Source: JALZKA01 sp963734015
GTDB lineage: Bacteria; Actinomycetota; Thermoleophilia; Solirubrobacterales; 70-9
Direction: 5' to 3'
DNA length: 64,000 nucleotides
Assembly (NCBI GenBank): GCA_963734015.1
Contig: CAVTFG010000014.1
Span: 1 to 64,000, forward strand
Shown here: positions 41,636 through 49,848 of the stretch, one piece after another
Layout of the letters: each line of letters begins with the position of its first letter
Numbering within the stretch: the stretch's first letter is position 1
Notes under the pieces: model-generated
What the model was told of the DNA's origin: nothing
The model's database searches: none
The model's input: the letters and a program-made list of their open reading frames with translations, nothing else
Made by a program: the position numbers and the translations under genes

Positions 41636-42214
41636 ATGGCGACCGCGAAGAAGGGTTCCAGCAAGACGTCGAAGGGCTCATCGCGCAGCGCGGCTTCGGC
41701 CGGTCGCGGTGACAAGAGCGTCGAGGCGTTTCGCAACGCGCTCGAGCGCAGCCTGGTCCTCTCTCGCGACCGTCTCCAGGAGGCCGTGGACGACGCCGTC
41801 AAGCGCGGCCGGATGACGCAGACCGACGCAAACGAGCTCGTCAGCCGGCTCGTCACGCGCGGCCGCAAGCAGACCGACGACATGATGAAGGAGCTCGAGC
41901 GCCTGCTCGAGCAGGCGCGCAGCGAGGTCGAGTCCCGTGTGAAGCCCGCCCGCAGGCGGGCGGAGCAGGCGACCAAGCGGGCCCGCAAGGCCGCCGACCC
42001 GGTGCTCGCCGAGGCCGACAAGCTGCGCCGCCGCGCGGGCGTCGGTGGCGGCGCGCCGATCACCGGCTACGAGACGCTGAACGCGACCCAGGTGAAGGCC
42101 CGGCTCAAGGACCTGAGTCCCGCCGACCTGCGCAAGGTCCGCACTCAGGAGAAGCGGGGCAAGGCACGCAAGGGCGTGCTCGACGAGATCGAGAAGCGCC
42201 TGTCGAGCCAGTAG
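41636..42214 (+). CDS. Lys-rich coiled-coil protein (phasin-like) with helical C-terminal domain
   Basis: 192 aa. A disordered Ser/Lys N-terminus (TAKKGSSKTSKGSSRS), a long amphipathic coiled coil (about 28-120; RNALERSLVLSRDRLQEAV and MMKELERLLEQARSEVESR), a basic linker, and a compact C-terminal helical domain (ITGYETLNATQVKARLKDLS, then ADLRKVRTQEKRGKARKGVL) found as the tail of many actinobacterial coiled-coil proteins. Suggests a granule-coating phasin or nucleoid/cell-structure protein; PHA genes are not here. ATG 41636 with GGAGACGAG upstream. Confidence 0.75.
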   Translation: MATAKKGSSKTSKGSSRSAASAGRGDKSVEAFRNALERSLVLSRDRLQEAVDDAVKRGRMTQTDANELVSRLVTRGRKQTDDMMKELERLLEQARSEVESRVKPARRRAEQATKRARKAADPVLAEADKLRRRAGVGGGAPITGYETLNATQVKARLKDLSPADLRKVRTQEKRGKARKGVLDEIEKRLSSQ

Positions 42215-42220
42215 CCGGCT

Positions 42221-42272
42221 GTGAGGCGGAGGCCGAAGGCCGAAGCCGAGCCCCGGCGTTGTTGAGCCGGCT
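42221..42272 (+). repeat. Two-hairpin REP-like element, copy 3
   Basis: GTGAGGCGGAG, GGCC-gaa-GGCC hairpin, CCGGC-GTTGTTGA-GCCGG hairpin; starts 6 bp after the stop of the phasin-like gene. Confidence 0.85.
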
Positions 42273-42298
42273 TAACCGGCGCTGCCACGATAGGAGGC

Positions 42299-43645
42299 AT
42301 GGAAGCCTCCACCCCCAGGGCCGCGCGTCCGGCGCGCGGCGAAGAGCTCGAGCTTCAGGTCGAGTCGCTCGCCCAGGGCGGTCGCGGCGTTGCGCGCCGA
42401 GCGGACGGGTTCGTGGTCTTCGTCGCCGGCGGCCTTCCCGGCGACCGGGTCCGGGCCCGCGTCTCGCGCTCGAAGCGCGGCTACGCCGAGGCCGCCACCG
42501 TCGAGATGCTCGAGCCCAGCGCCGACCGCGTCGCCGACACCTGCGTCCATGACGGCCAGCCCTGCCCCGGCGCTCCCTGGCAGGGGCTTCCCTACGAGCA
42601 GCAGCTGGAGGAGAAGGCTGCCCAGGTGGACGAGGCCCTGACCCGCCTCGGCGGGCTCGACGGCTTCGAGTCCGAGCCGATCGTCCCGGCCGTCTCGCAG
42701 TGGCGCTATCGAAACAAGCTGGAGTATTCGTTCGGCGATCGTGACGGCGACGCCGTCCTGGGATTCCACCGGCGCGGCAGCTGGCGGGAAGTCGTTGACG
42801 TCGACGACTGCCACCTGGCGTCGGAGGCCAACAACGCGGCCCGCAACGCCGTGCGCGACTGGGCCCGCACCGAGGGGCTGCCGCCATACGACTCCGAGGA
42901 CGAGCACGGCGTGCTCCGCAACCTGATCGTGCGCGAGGGAACCCGGACCCGCCAGGTCCAGACCCGTCTGGTCACGACCCCGGCCGAGTTCCCCCGCCCG
43001 CCGGTCGACCTCCACACCGTGATCGAGGGGCCGGCCGGCGGCACCGACGGCCCCACCGGCGTCCTCGGCGAAGAGCACCTGGAGGAGGAGCTGTCCGGCC
43101 TTCGCTTCCGGATCTCGCACGCGGCGTTCTTCCAGACGAACACCGAGATGGCCGAGCGCCTCTACGGAATCGCCGGCGACTATGCGGGCCTGACCGGGTC
43201 GGAGCGGGTGTTCGATCTCTACTGCGGGATCGGGACGATCAGCCTCTCGCTCGCCGCCCAGGCCGGAGAGGTATGGGGCATCGAGACGGTGCCCGAGGCC
43301 GTCGCCGACGCCGATCGGAACGCCAAGCGAAACAACATCGCGAACGCCCGCTTCGAAGCCGTCGACGCCCGGCTGGGAATCCGCCCGCTGGTCGAGAAGG
43401 CGGGCAAGCCGGACGTCCTGGTCGTCGACCCGCCCCGCGCGGGCCTCTCCAAGAAGGTGGTGCGACGGGTGATCGAGTGTGAGGCCCCGCGAATCGTGTA
43501 CGTCTCGTGCAACCCGACGACACTGGCGCCGAACGCCGCCCAGCTCGCCGAGGCCGGCTACGTCCTGCGACGCATCACCCCGGTGGACATGTTCCCGCAG
43601 ACCCCGCACGTGGAGTGCGTGGCGCTGCTCGAGCGCGCCCTGTGA
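42299..43645 (+). CDS. 23S rRNA (uracil-C5)-methyltransferase RlmD/TrmA-like
   Basis: 448 aa. N-terminal TRAM domain (EELELQVESLAQGGRGVARR), central domain, and C-terminal Rossmann methyltransferase: VFDLYCGIGTISLSLA, VVDPPRAGLSKKVV, and VYVSCNPTTLAPNA with the nucleophilic Cys, then DMFPQTPHVECVALLE. Methylates a uracil C5 in 23S rRNA or tRNA. The 4Fe-4S ligand set is incomplete: TCVHDGQPCPGAPWQ has two of the usual three clustered cysteines, although DDCHLA is kept. The stop codon is the TGA inside the following repeat. Confidence 0.93.
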   Translation: MEASTPRAARPARGEELELQVESLAQGGRGVARRADGFVVFVAGGLPGDRVRARVSRSKRGYAEAATVEMLEPSADRVADTCVHDGQPCPGAPWQGLPYEQQLEEKAAQVDEALTRLGGLDGFESEPIVPAVSQWRYRNKLEYSFGDRDGDAVLGFHRRGSWREVVDVDDCHLASEANNAARNAVRDWARTEGLPPYDSEDEHGVLRNLIVREGTRTRQVQTRLVTTPAEFPRPPVDLHTVIEGPAGGTDGPTGVLGEEHLEEELSGLRFRISHAAFFQTNTEMAERLYGIAGDYAGLTGSERVFDLYCGIGTISLSLAAQAGEVWGIETVPEAVADADRNAKRNNIANARFEAVDARLGIRPLVEKAGKPDVLVVDPPRAGLSKKVVRRVIECEAPRIVYVSCNPTTLAPNAAQLAEAGYVLRRITPVDMFPQTPHVECVALLERAL

Positions 43646-43694
43646 GGCGGAGCCCGAAGGGCGAAGCCGAGCCCCGGCGTTGTTGAGCCGGCTT
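43642..43694 (+). repeat. Two-hairpin REP-like element, copy 4
   Basis: GTGAGGCGGAG with GCCC-gaa-GGGC and CCGGC-GTTGTTGA-GCCGG. Its first TGA is the stop codon of the methyltransferase gene. Tandem with the next copy. Confidence 0.9.
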
Positions 43695-43696
43695 AT

Positions 43697-43749
43697 GTGA
43701 GGCGGAGCCCGAAGGGCGAAGCCGAGCCCCGGCGTTGTTGAGCCGGCTG
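43697..43749 (+). repeat. Two-hairpin REP-like element, copy 5
   Basis: Identical in the hairpin region to the copy ending at 43694, period 55 bp, so a recent tandem duplication. Ends 20 bp before the LLM gene. Confidence 0.9.
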
Positions 43750-43768
43750 TCGTATTAGCCTCCCCGCC

Positions 43769-44542
43769 ATGGGTCGCGGATTCGGAGTCGCCGCCGGGCT
43801 GGACGCGGACGTCGCGAAGCCGCTTGCCGAGCGCTGTGCTGCCCTCGGATACGACTCGATCTGGTCGAACGACACTCCGCTGGGCAGCGGGCTCGCCACT
43901 CTGGCCGACTTCGCCGCGGGATCCGAAAACATCGACCTTGGGGTGACGCTCGCGCTCGACCGCCATCCGCCAGACGCAATCGCCGCGCAGATCGAGGAGT
44001 TCGGACTTCCACGGAAGCGCCTCTGGGTCGCCGTGGGCGCCGGCCACTCGCCGAGAGCGCTGACCGCGATGCGCGAGGCGCTGCCGCGGCTGCGCGAGGC
44101 GCTCGGCGACATCCACATCGTGCTCGCCGCGATGGGCCCGAAGCTGTGCGCCCTCGGGGGCGCCGAGTTCGACGGCGTCTTCTTCAACTGGATTACGCCG
44201 GACTTCGCCGCCTCGGCGCGCGAGCACGTCGAGCGCGGTGCCGAGGAGGCCGGGCGCGAAGCTCCGCCGGTTTTCGGCTATGTGCGCACCGCGGTCGGCG
44301 AGGACGCGCAACGACGTCTGACCAAGGAGGAGTCGTTCTACCGCGACCTCCACGACGGCTACCGCAACCACTTCGCGCGGCTCGACGAGCCCGAGGGCAC
44401 GGTCGGCGTCGCCGCGGCGGACGGCGCCGAAGCGCAGCGCGCGCTCGTGGCCTACGAAGCGCTCGACGTACCCGTGGTCCGGGCCCTCGCCAGCGCGAAC
44501 CTGGACGCGATGTCGGCCCTCGCCGAGGCCGCGGGGCCCTAG
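43769..44542 (+). CDS. LLM-class (luciferase-like, F420/FMN) oxidoreductase
   Basis: 257 aa TIM-barrel. N-terminal GVAAGLDADVAKPLAERCAA, YDSIWSNDTP, LGVTLALDRHPPDAIAAQIEEF, and LWVAVGAGHSPRALTAMRE are the typical strand/helix repeats of the bacterial luciferase superfamily. It is shorter than the usual 280-340 aa, lacking some C-terminal segments. Cofactor may be F420 in actinobacteria. The last bases overlap the convergent UDG-like gene by 4 nt. Confidence 0.85.
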   Translation: MGRGFGVAAGLDADVAKPLAERCAALGYDSIWSNDTPLGSGLATLADFAAGSENIDLGVTLALDRHPPDAIAAQIEEFGLPRKRLWVAVGAGHSPRALTAMREALPRLREALGDIHIVLAAMGPKLCALGGAEFDGVFFNWITPDFAASAREHVERGAEEAGREAPPVFGYVRTAVGEDAQRRLTKEESFYRDLHDGYRNHFARLDEPEGTVGVAAADGAEAQRALVAYEALDVPVVRALASANLDAMSALAEAAGP

Positions 44543-45234
44543 TAGGGCGGCAGTTCGGCGTACCAGTCGCCGAGCGCGCGAAAGGCGCTCCAGAACTCCC
44601 GCTTGGAGTCCTCGGAGTCGAGCGAGTCATCGATGTCCGGCACGTAGAGCGCGTCGATCGTCGGCGTCAGCGACTGAACCTGGCCGAGCCTCGGCTCGAG
44701 CGGCCGCGCCAGCGGCACGCCGATTTCGCCGAGGGTCTCCAGCGCGCGCTCGCCCATCACCACGACCATGCGGGGCTGGACGATCGCGATCTCCTCCACG
44801 ACCCGCTCCACGCACTCGCCCCCCGCCAGCGACGGATCGGCGACCGGACACTTCACGCAGAGCGTCCCGTACACCGCCAGCGGGTCGATGCCCAGCCGCT
44901 TGAAGCTCTTCATCAGCGCGTTCCCGGCGCGGCCGTAGAACGCAACGCCCTCCTCGATCTCGGCGGCGGTCGGCGCGTACTTCAGGAGCATCACGTCGGC
45001 CTGCGGGTGGCCGGAGCCGAGCACCGGCATCAGGTTGCCGCGCGGGCAGTGCGAGCATTCCTGGAGGCGACGAGTCAGGCTGTTGAGCTCGCGGATCGCG
45101 CGCTCAAGGTACTTCTCCTGGATCTCGTCGTCGGTTGTCGGCACGGGGTCCCTCGGGTCGCGCGCCCTGGAAGGGCCGCCGGAAGCTCCTTTTGACGAAC
45201 CCGCCTGCCCTCCTGCCGCCGGCCCTTCCTGCAT
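44539..45234 (-). CDS. Uracil-DNA glycosylase-superfamily protein, atypical
   Basis: 231 aa from ATG 45234. Cys residues of a 4Fe-4S type layout are present (LQECSHCPRGN, GTLCVKCPV), and FYGRAGNALMKSFKRLGI and RMVVVMGERALETLG match the UDG fold. But the uracil-binding/catalytic motif GEAPG is replaced by LKYAPTAAE, and the second motif HPSP is missing (TPTIDALYVPDIDD). So activity on uracil is doubtful; it may act on another lesion or only bind DNA. Expressed from the same strand as the GT-PHP gene, with overlapping TGATG. Confidence 0.8.
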   Translation of the reverse strand: MQEGPAAGGQAGSSKGASGGPSRARDPRDPVPTTDDEIQEKYLERAIRELNSLTRRLQECSHCPRGNLMPVLGSGHPQADVMLLKYAPTAAEIEEGVAFYGRAGNALMKSFKRLGIDPLAVYGTLCVKCPVADPSLAGGECVERVVEEIAIVQPRMVVVMGERALETLGEIGVPLARPLEPRLGQVQSLTPTIDALYVPDIDDSLDSEDSKREFWSAFRALGDWYAELPPY

Positions 45235-47216
45235 CACGGCTTGCCTCCACCTGTCCTACCGGACGGGCCAACATTCTTTCGCGCCTTGCGTCGCTCACCG
45301 GACATCCCCTTGCCGCCCCTACCGCCGCTCGTCTGGATCCATTTCAGCGCCTGGACATAGACCAGGTTGCGGTGCTTGCGCACGATGTCGGCCGCGCGCA
45401 TCGCCTCGAGGAACTCGGCCGGACCGTCGAAGTCGTGGACCCGGATCATCACGCTCCCCAGCCCCTGCGCGACGTGGCTGTCGGAGCCTGCGCCCGGAAC
45501 GATCCGGTACTTGGCCGCGAACCGCTCAGCCTCCTCGTTGAACGCGGTCAGCGCGACTCGCGGGTTGAAGACCTCGATGATGTCGATCTCCTCGACGATG
45601 TCGAGCAGGTGCTCGTAGTCCGGCACCGAGTGGAGGCGGTCGAAGGGATGAGGCACGTAGACGAGGCCTCCCTGACGGCGGATCTCGGCGATCGTCTCGT
45701 CCATCGTCATCCCGCGCTCGACCTTCTCGTCGAGGAACAGCCCGATGACCTCCCCCTGCTCCGCCGTCTTCACCTCCTCGGCCACGATCACCTTGACCCC
45801 CACCTCGTCGGCGATCTCCCGAGCCTCGAAGGCGCCCGACACCTCGTTGTGGTCGGTGATCGCGATCGCGCCGAGGCCCCGGTCCTTCGCCGTCTCCAGC
45901 AGGGTGCGGACCGGGGTCGCGCAATCGGCGGAGTGATCCGTGTGCATGTGGAGGTCCACGTGGATGTGCCGCCGCCGGGAGATCCGCCGCCGGGCCTCGG
46001 GGTCGCCCGTGGGGTCGTGGCGCCGGGCGGTCAGCCGCTCGTAGATCGCCTCGACCTGGTCGGCGACCTCGCCCCAGCTGCGCGTCGCGCCCACAGCGGC
46101 GGCCCGCAGCCGCTCGGCCAGGCTCGGGTCTGTGGCCAGCCGCTCGAGCTGGCCTGACAGCGTGATCGCATCCCCCGCCGGGAACATGAGGCCGGCCTCG
46201 CCGTCGCGGACCAGCTCCTCATAGAGCGGCAGGTAAGACGCGACCGGGACCGTCCCGGAGCCAAGGGCGGCGCGGATCAGGCCGGGTGCGGCGCGGGGTC
46301 CGCCCGACCCCACCACGACCGCGTCGGCCGCGGCGATCAGCTCGTCCGGGGCGAACGAGCGGGGGCCCACCACGTGCACGCGCTCGCGCAGCCGTTTCGA
46401 CATCCGGACGTCACCGCCATCGGGAAGCCAGACCGCTGCCTCCCAATCGAGCGACTTCGGGAGCCGCCGCAGCGCCCGCATGAAGAGGCGCAGCGCACCG
46501 CGTTCCTCCTCGAGGCAGAAGGCGATCCGGAACGCCCGCCGCTCGGACCCCGCGCCCCGCGGCTCCGGCCACGAGCCCTCGAGCGCCCGCACCCCGGGCT
46601 CGACCAGCTCGTAGCCACCGGGGAAGTAGCGGCGCATCAGCTCGTCGGTCTGGCCGCAGCTCGCGGTCCGGGCGTCCAGTCGTCCGAAGAAGATCTCCAC
46701 CAGCGGCCGCGCTACCTGCGTCGAAAGCACCCGCTCCGAGGGCTCGTGGAAGCTGCCGACGTTCAGCGACCGCGAATGCCGCAGCGCCACCGACGAGGCG
46801 CTCGGTGCGAACGGGTCATGGACGTGGACGATGTCGAACCGAACCCCGCCGAGCAGATCGTCGAGCGTCCGCGACAGGTCCAGCGGGACCGGTGCTGCGC
46901 GCGGGCGGGGGCCACGCGGCATCGCCAAGCCTGGGCCGACGGGCAGCACGGGCGGCCCGCCGTCGCCGCCGGCCCGGTCGCCGCGCCAGCGCCCGTCGAA
47001 CAAAGCCTCGGGACGCTCGCGGGCGGCGTCGATCAACCGGCGAGCCTCGCGCACGCCTCCGCTTGGCCCCGATGGCGCGGCGACGATCACGCGGTGGCCG
47101 CGCTCGGCAAGCTCCAGCGAGGTCCGCTCGACGAACTCGTTGATCTCGTTGCGCTGACCCCAATGGTGCGGGGTCACCTGGGCGATGCTCAGGTTCTGGC
47201 CTCGATTCCGTGGCAC
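45234..47216 (-). CDS. Glycosyltransferase-PHP hydrolase fusion
   Basis: 660 aa. Residues 1-390: GT4-like glycosyltransferase (QVTPHHWGQRNEINEFVERT, FDIVHVHDPFAPSAS, ELIAAADAVVVGSGGPRAAP, SYLPLYEELVRDGEAGLMF). Residues 405-625: PHP phosphoesterase (DLHMHTDHSADC, AIAITDHNEVSG, VIVAEEVKT, VPHPFDRLHS, GAGSDSH), with complete metal ligand set. The tail from about 625 is a basic, unstructured stretch (ERRKARKNVG) encoded over the second leader motif. Fusing sugar transfer and phosphatase activity suggests a membrane-lipid or polysaccharide pathway. No domain boundary anomaly, single intact frame. Confidence 0.93.
   Translation of the reverse strand: MPRNRGQNLSIAQVTPHHWGQRNEINEFVERTSLELAERGHRVIVAAPSGPSGGVREARRLIDAARERPEALFDGRWRGDRAGGDGGPPVLPVGPGLAMPRGPRPRAAPVPLDLSRTLDDLLGGVRFDIVHVHDPFAPSASSVALRHSRSLNVGSFHEPSERVLSTQVARPLVEIFFGRLDARTASCGQTDELMRRYFPGGYELVEPGVRALEGSWPEPRGAGSERRAFRIAFCLEEERGALRLFMRALRRLPKSLDWEAAVWLPDGGDVRMSKRLRERVHVVGPRSFAPDELIAAADAVVVGSGGPRAAPGLIRAALGSGTVPVASYLPLYEELVRDGEAGLMFPAGDAITLSGQLERLATDPSLAERLRAAAVGATRSWGEVADQVEAIYERLTARRHDPTGDPEARRRISRRRHIHVDLHMHTDHSADCATPVRTLLETAKDRGLGAIAITDHNEVSGAFEAREIADEVGVKVIVAEEVKTAEQGEVIGLFLDEKVERGMTMDETIAEIRRQGGLVYVPHPFDRLHSVPDYEHLLDIVEEIDIIEVFNPRVALTAFNEEAERFAAKYRIVPGAGSDSHVAQGLGSVMIRVHDFDGPAEFLEAMRAADIVRKHRNLVYVQALKWIQTSGGRGGKGMSGERRKARKNVGPSGRTGGGKP
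45249..45298 (-). promoter_or_regulatory. Conserved 50-nt leader motif, copy B
   Basis: Same order as the copy at 8103-8152: GTGAGCGAC, GGCGCGAAA, ATGTTGGCCC, then hairpin GTCC (45264-45261)-GGTA-GGAC (45256-45253). 39 of 50 bases agree; both changed stem pairs are compensated. It overlaps the 3' end of the GT-PHP gene and ends 15 bases before the UDG-like start. Confidence 0.55.
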
Positions 47217-47242
47217 GCGCGGAGCATAGGGCCAGGACGTTC

Positions 47243-47278
47243 GACGGCCCCGTCGCGAGTGGAGCGACGGGGGCCGTC
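47243..47278 (-). terminator. Terminator hairpin after the Calx-beta gene
   Basis: GACGGCCC-C-GTCGC, loop gagtgga, GCGACGGGGGCCGTC: long stem with one bulge, between DUF4394 gene end and the GT-PHP start. Confidence 0.7.
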
Positions 47279-47300
47279 TGTCCCCTGGTCCGGCCGGAGG

Positions 47301-48920
47301 TCAGCGGGTGAGCGAGAACCGGGTCACGACCCTCGTCTCGTTCTGGTTCAGGTCCGTGAAGGTCGAAACCAGCTTGACCTTCACGCCGCCTGAACCTGAC
47401 GCCGTCCGTAGCGCCTTGCGGGCGTCCTTGCCCAGCCGCACGTCCTCGTTTGCGGCGCCCTGCGCGAGAAGCGAGCTTGCGCTCCGACCGAGCTCGGCCT
47501 TCTTCAGCCTGAGCACGGTCGCCTCGTCACAGGCGCGGTTGCAGGAGTACCGGTAGCGGACCTCCTTGCGCTCGAGAACGTCCTTCAGCGACTGCTGCGG
47601 CACATTGACCAGCGGCGTGAGTGGACCGGGGGTCGCCTCGTCGTCGACGATCTGCACCTTCGCGGTCGGCGGGATCTGAAGGTTCGACGCCACGTTCGGC
47701 CCGCTCAGCCTGACCGTGAACGTCTCGTTCGGCTCGTCCATCGCGTCGTTCGTGATCGGCACCGTGAACGACTCGGACGCGTCGCCGGCAGCGAACGTCA
47801 GGGAGCCGCTTGCCGCGGTGAAATCGCTCGCGGACGCGGTGTCGCCGTCGGCGATCTCGGTCGCGTAGTTCACCGTCGACGCTCGGTTGAGCGGGCCCTC
47901 GCGGACCACGTTCACGGTCGCGTTCCCGCCGTTCTCCGCAACCGAGGTCACGGCGTTGCCGAAACGCAGCACCGAGGTTGGCACGAGCGAGATGCTCTCC
48001 AGCGGCGGTGTTCCATCGGGGCCGATCTGGTTCGGGGCCGAGGTCGGCGGCAACGCCACCGCCACCGTCAGATCGACGCGGTAGAACGACGATTCGGCCT
48101 CGCCCATCGGCTGCAGTGCCGCGTACGCGGTGCCGGTGCCACCCTCGATGTCGAACCCGGCCAGCTCGGTCGTGTCGACGCCGAGCGGACCGACCACGTT
48201 CTGCGTGCCCAGGTTGGGCGGGTTCTGCACGGTCAGGTTGTTCGTCTCCGCGTCGATCGAGAACAGCGTTGTCGTCGTTGCGCCATCGAAGTTGTTCGTG
48301 TAGGCGCTGGCAACGATGTTCGGGGTGGACATGTCGGCGTACCGCAGGTCGCCATCGGCCTGGACGCCCGCCGGGAACGGTGGCGGCTCGGTGGCCTGGC
48401 CGTTGTTGCCGTCGACCTGTGCCCCGTTGTCCGGGTTGAACCGGTAGTTGTTGTAGTTGCCGTCGTCGATTGCGACCCCGTCCGAGTTGTTGACGACGCG
48501 GATCCGGTCAACGGTGGGGTTGAAGTCGAACCCGAACGACGTCGGCGTGCCCGTGAACGGGCTCATCCCGGGCGTATTCACCCGCGTGGCCGTGAAGTTC
48601 CCGGGCGGGGTCGCCGGCGGACTGAGCGTGTAGAGCGTCCCGCCGGATCCCATCGCGAACAACGCGTTGCCGCGCGGGCGGTAGTCGATGCCCACGAGGT
48701 TCGTGTCGATGGCGCCGGCCGGGAACGTGATGGCCGACGGCGTGCCGTTGACCAGCGTCCCGGGGTTGCCAACGGCGAACTGCACGATCCGCGACGGCGA
48801 CTCGTTCGTCAGTCCCGTCACGGTCTGGTGCGCTGCAAAGCTCGGCGCCGCGGCGACGGCGCTTCCCGCCACCGCCAGTCCCGCTGCCATCACCAGCTTG
48901 AAACGCTTCGAAATCCTCAT
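47301..48920 (-). CDS. Secreted DUF4394 / Calx-beta protein
   Basis: 539 aa. Signal peptide (KRFKLVMAAGLAVAGSAVAA ending AAPSFA). DUF4394 region about 30-330 (NLVGIDYRPRGNALFAMGSG, FGFDFNPTVDRIRVVNNSDG, NNYRFNPDNGAQ, LAGFDIEGGTGTAYAAL), then a Calx-beta domain about 345-430 (SVAENGGNATVNVVREG, DASESFTVPITNDAMDEPNE, VQIVDDE) and a C-terminal domain with two cysteines (YSCNRACDEATVLRLK). Exported; Calx-beta domains bind calcium and mediate cell-surface interaction. Function unknown. ATG 48920 is preceded by CTCCTTG-type low-GC promoter region. Confidence 0.88.
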   Translation of the reverse strand: MRISKRFKLVMAAGLAVAGSAVAAAPSFAAHQTVTGLTNESPSRIVQFAVGNPGTLVNGTPSAITFPAGAIDTNLVGIDYRPRGNALFAMGSGGTLYTLSPPATPPGNFTATRVNTPGMSPFTGTPTSFGFDFNPTVDRIRVVNNSDGVAIDDGNYNNYRFNPDNGAQVDGNNGQATEPPPFPAGVQADGDLRYADMSTPNIVASAYTNNFDGATTTTLFSIDAETNNLTVQNPPNLGTQNVVGPLGVDTTELAGFDIEGGTGTAYAALQPMGEAESSFYRVDLTVAVALPPTSAPNQIGPDGTPPLESISLVPTSVLRFGNAVTSVAENGGNATVNVVREGPLNRASTVNYATEIADGDTASASDFTAASGSLTFAAGDASESFTVPITNDAMDEPNETFTVRLSGPNVASNLQIPPTAKVQIVDDEATPGPLTPLVNVPQQSLKDVLERKEVRYRYSCNRACDEATVLRLKKAELGRSASSLLAQGAANEDVRLGKDARKALRTASGSGGVKVKLVSTFTDLNQNETRVVTRFSLTR

Positions 48921-49029
48921 CTCGACCTGTCCTCCTTGATCGCCACCGGTCCCTCACCGGCGTACTCGTCGATTGGTGGTGCTTACGGTCGGAGGGCGCG
49001 AACGGTTCACTCGCGGCGGCTCTGACACC

Positions 49030-49848
49030 ATGCCCGGCGTGACGATCGCGCCGATCCGCCGTTTCTACGCCGTGGCAGCGGGCCTCGCGGCCATCGCCGG
49101 CTTCCTGCTTTTCCCACTGGCCGGCGAGACCGACCGGTTCTTCTCCTGGACGATCGAGCCGCCGATCACCGCCGCGTTCCTGGGCGCCGCCTACTGGGCG
49201 GCCCTGGTGCTCCTCGCCTGGGCGGCCCGGCAGCGGACCTGGGCCCTCGCGCGCACCGCCATGCCGGCGGTGGCGACGATCGCCGCGCTTCTCCTCGTAA
49301 CCACGCTCATCCATCTCGACAAGTTCGACCTCGACAGCCTGTTCGGTTGGTTCTGGCTGGTCGTGTATTGCGTCGTGACGCCCGGCCTCGCCTGGGCGAT
49401 CAGCCGCCAGGTGCGCGCGGCGGGACCGGTCGAGCGCGGGGTCAACCCGCTGCCCGCCGGGGTCCGGGCGATCCTCGCCCTCGCGGGGTTGGCCCTGCTG
49501 GGTTTCGGGGTGGCGCTGTACGCGGCGCCGCTCGACGTCAGCTGGCCGTGGGAGCTGACCCCGCTGACCGGACGAGCGATCGCCTCGTTTCTGCTCGGCT
49601 TCGCCGTTGCCGCCGGGTTCGCGCTCTGGGAGAACGACACCCACCGGCTCTCGGGACCCGCATACGCGTTCACGGCGCTCGCGGCATTGGAGCTGCTCGC
49701 GCTGGCGGTCTACAGCGACGACGTGACGGCGTCCGGAGCCGGAACGGCCGCCTACGTCGCGTTCTGGGTGGTCTCGCTGGGGCTGGGTGCGGCCGGGGCG
49801 TGGCTCTCGTCGTCCAGCGCCGAGCGCGCGGCCTCCGGATCGCGGTAG
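49030..49848 (+). CDS. Integral membrane protein, about 8 TM
   Basis: 272 aa from ATG 49030. Hydrophobic segments near 12-30, 42-60, 73-95, 104-125, 140-160, 170-190, 205-225 and 235-260. No recognised family; no conserved catalytic motif. It is convergent with, and its 3' end overlaps by 97 bp, the SnoaL-like gene on the other strand, so one of these ends may be shorter in practice. Upstream is the divergent DUF4394 gene. A role in lipid or ion transport is only a guess. Confidence 0.65.
   Translation: MPGVTIAPIRRFYAVAAGLAAIAGFLLFPLAGETDRFFSWTIEPPITAAFLGAAYWAALVLLAWAARQRTWALARTAMPAVATIAALLLVTTLIHLDKFDLDSLFGWFWLVVYCVVTPGLAWAISRQVRAAGPVERGVNPLPAGVRAILALAGLALLGFGVALYAAPLDVSWPWELTPLTGRAIASFLLGFAVAAGFALWENDTHRLSGPAYAFTALAALELLALAVYSDDVTASGAGTAAYVAFWVVSLGLGAAGAWLSSSSAERAASGSR

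Noticed and set aside
42272..44371. 699-codon minus-strand frame opposite rlmD and the LLM gene
   Set aside because: Antisense shadow passing through repeat elements; real genes on the other strand have clear motifs.
45104..45298. Open frame starting GTGAGCGACGCAAGG on the minus strand as a protein gene
   Set aside because: It overlaps both GT-PHP and UDG-like genes, and beyond the first 17 codons has no protein-like character; explained by the leader motif.
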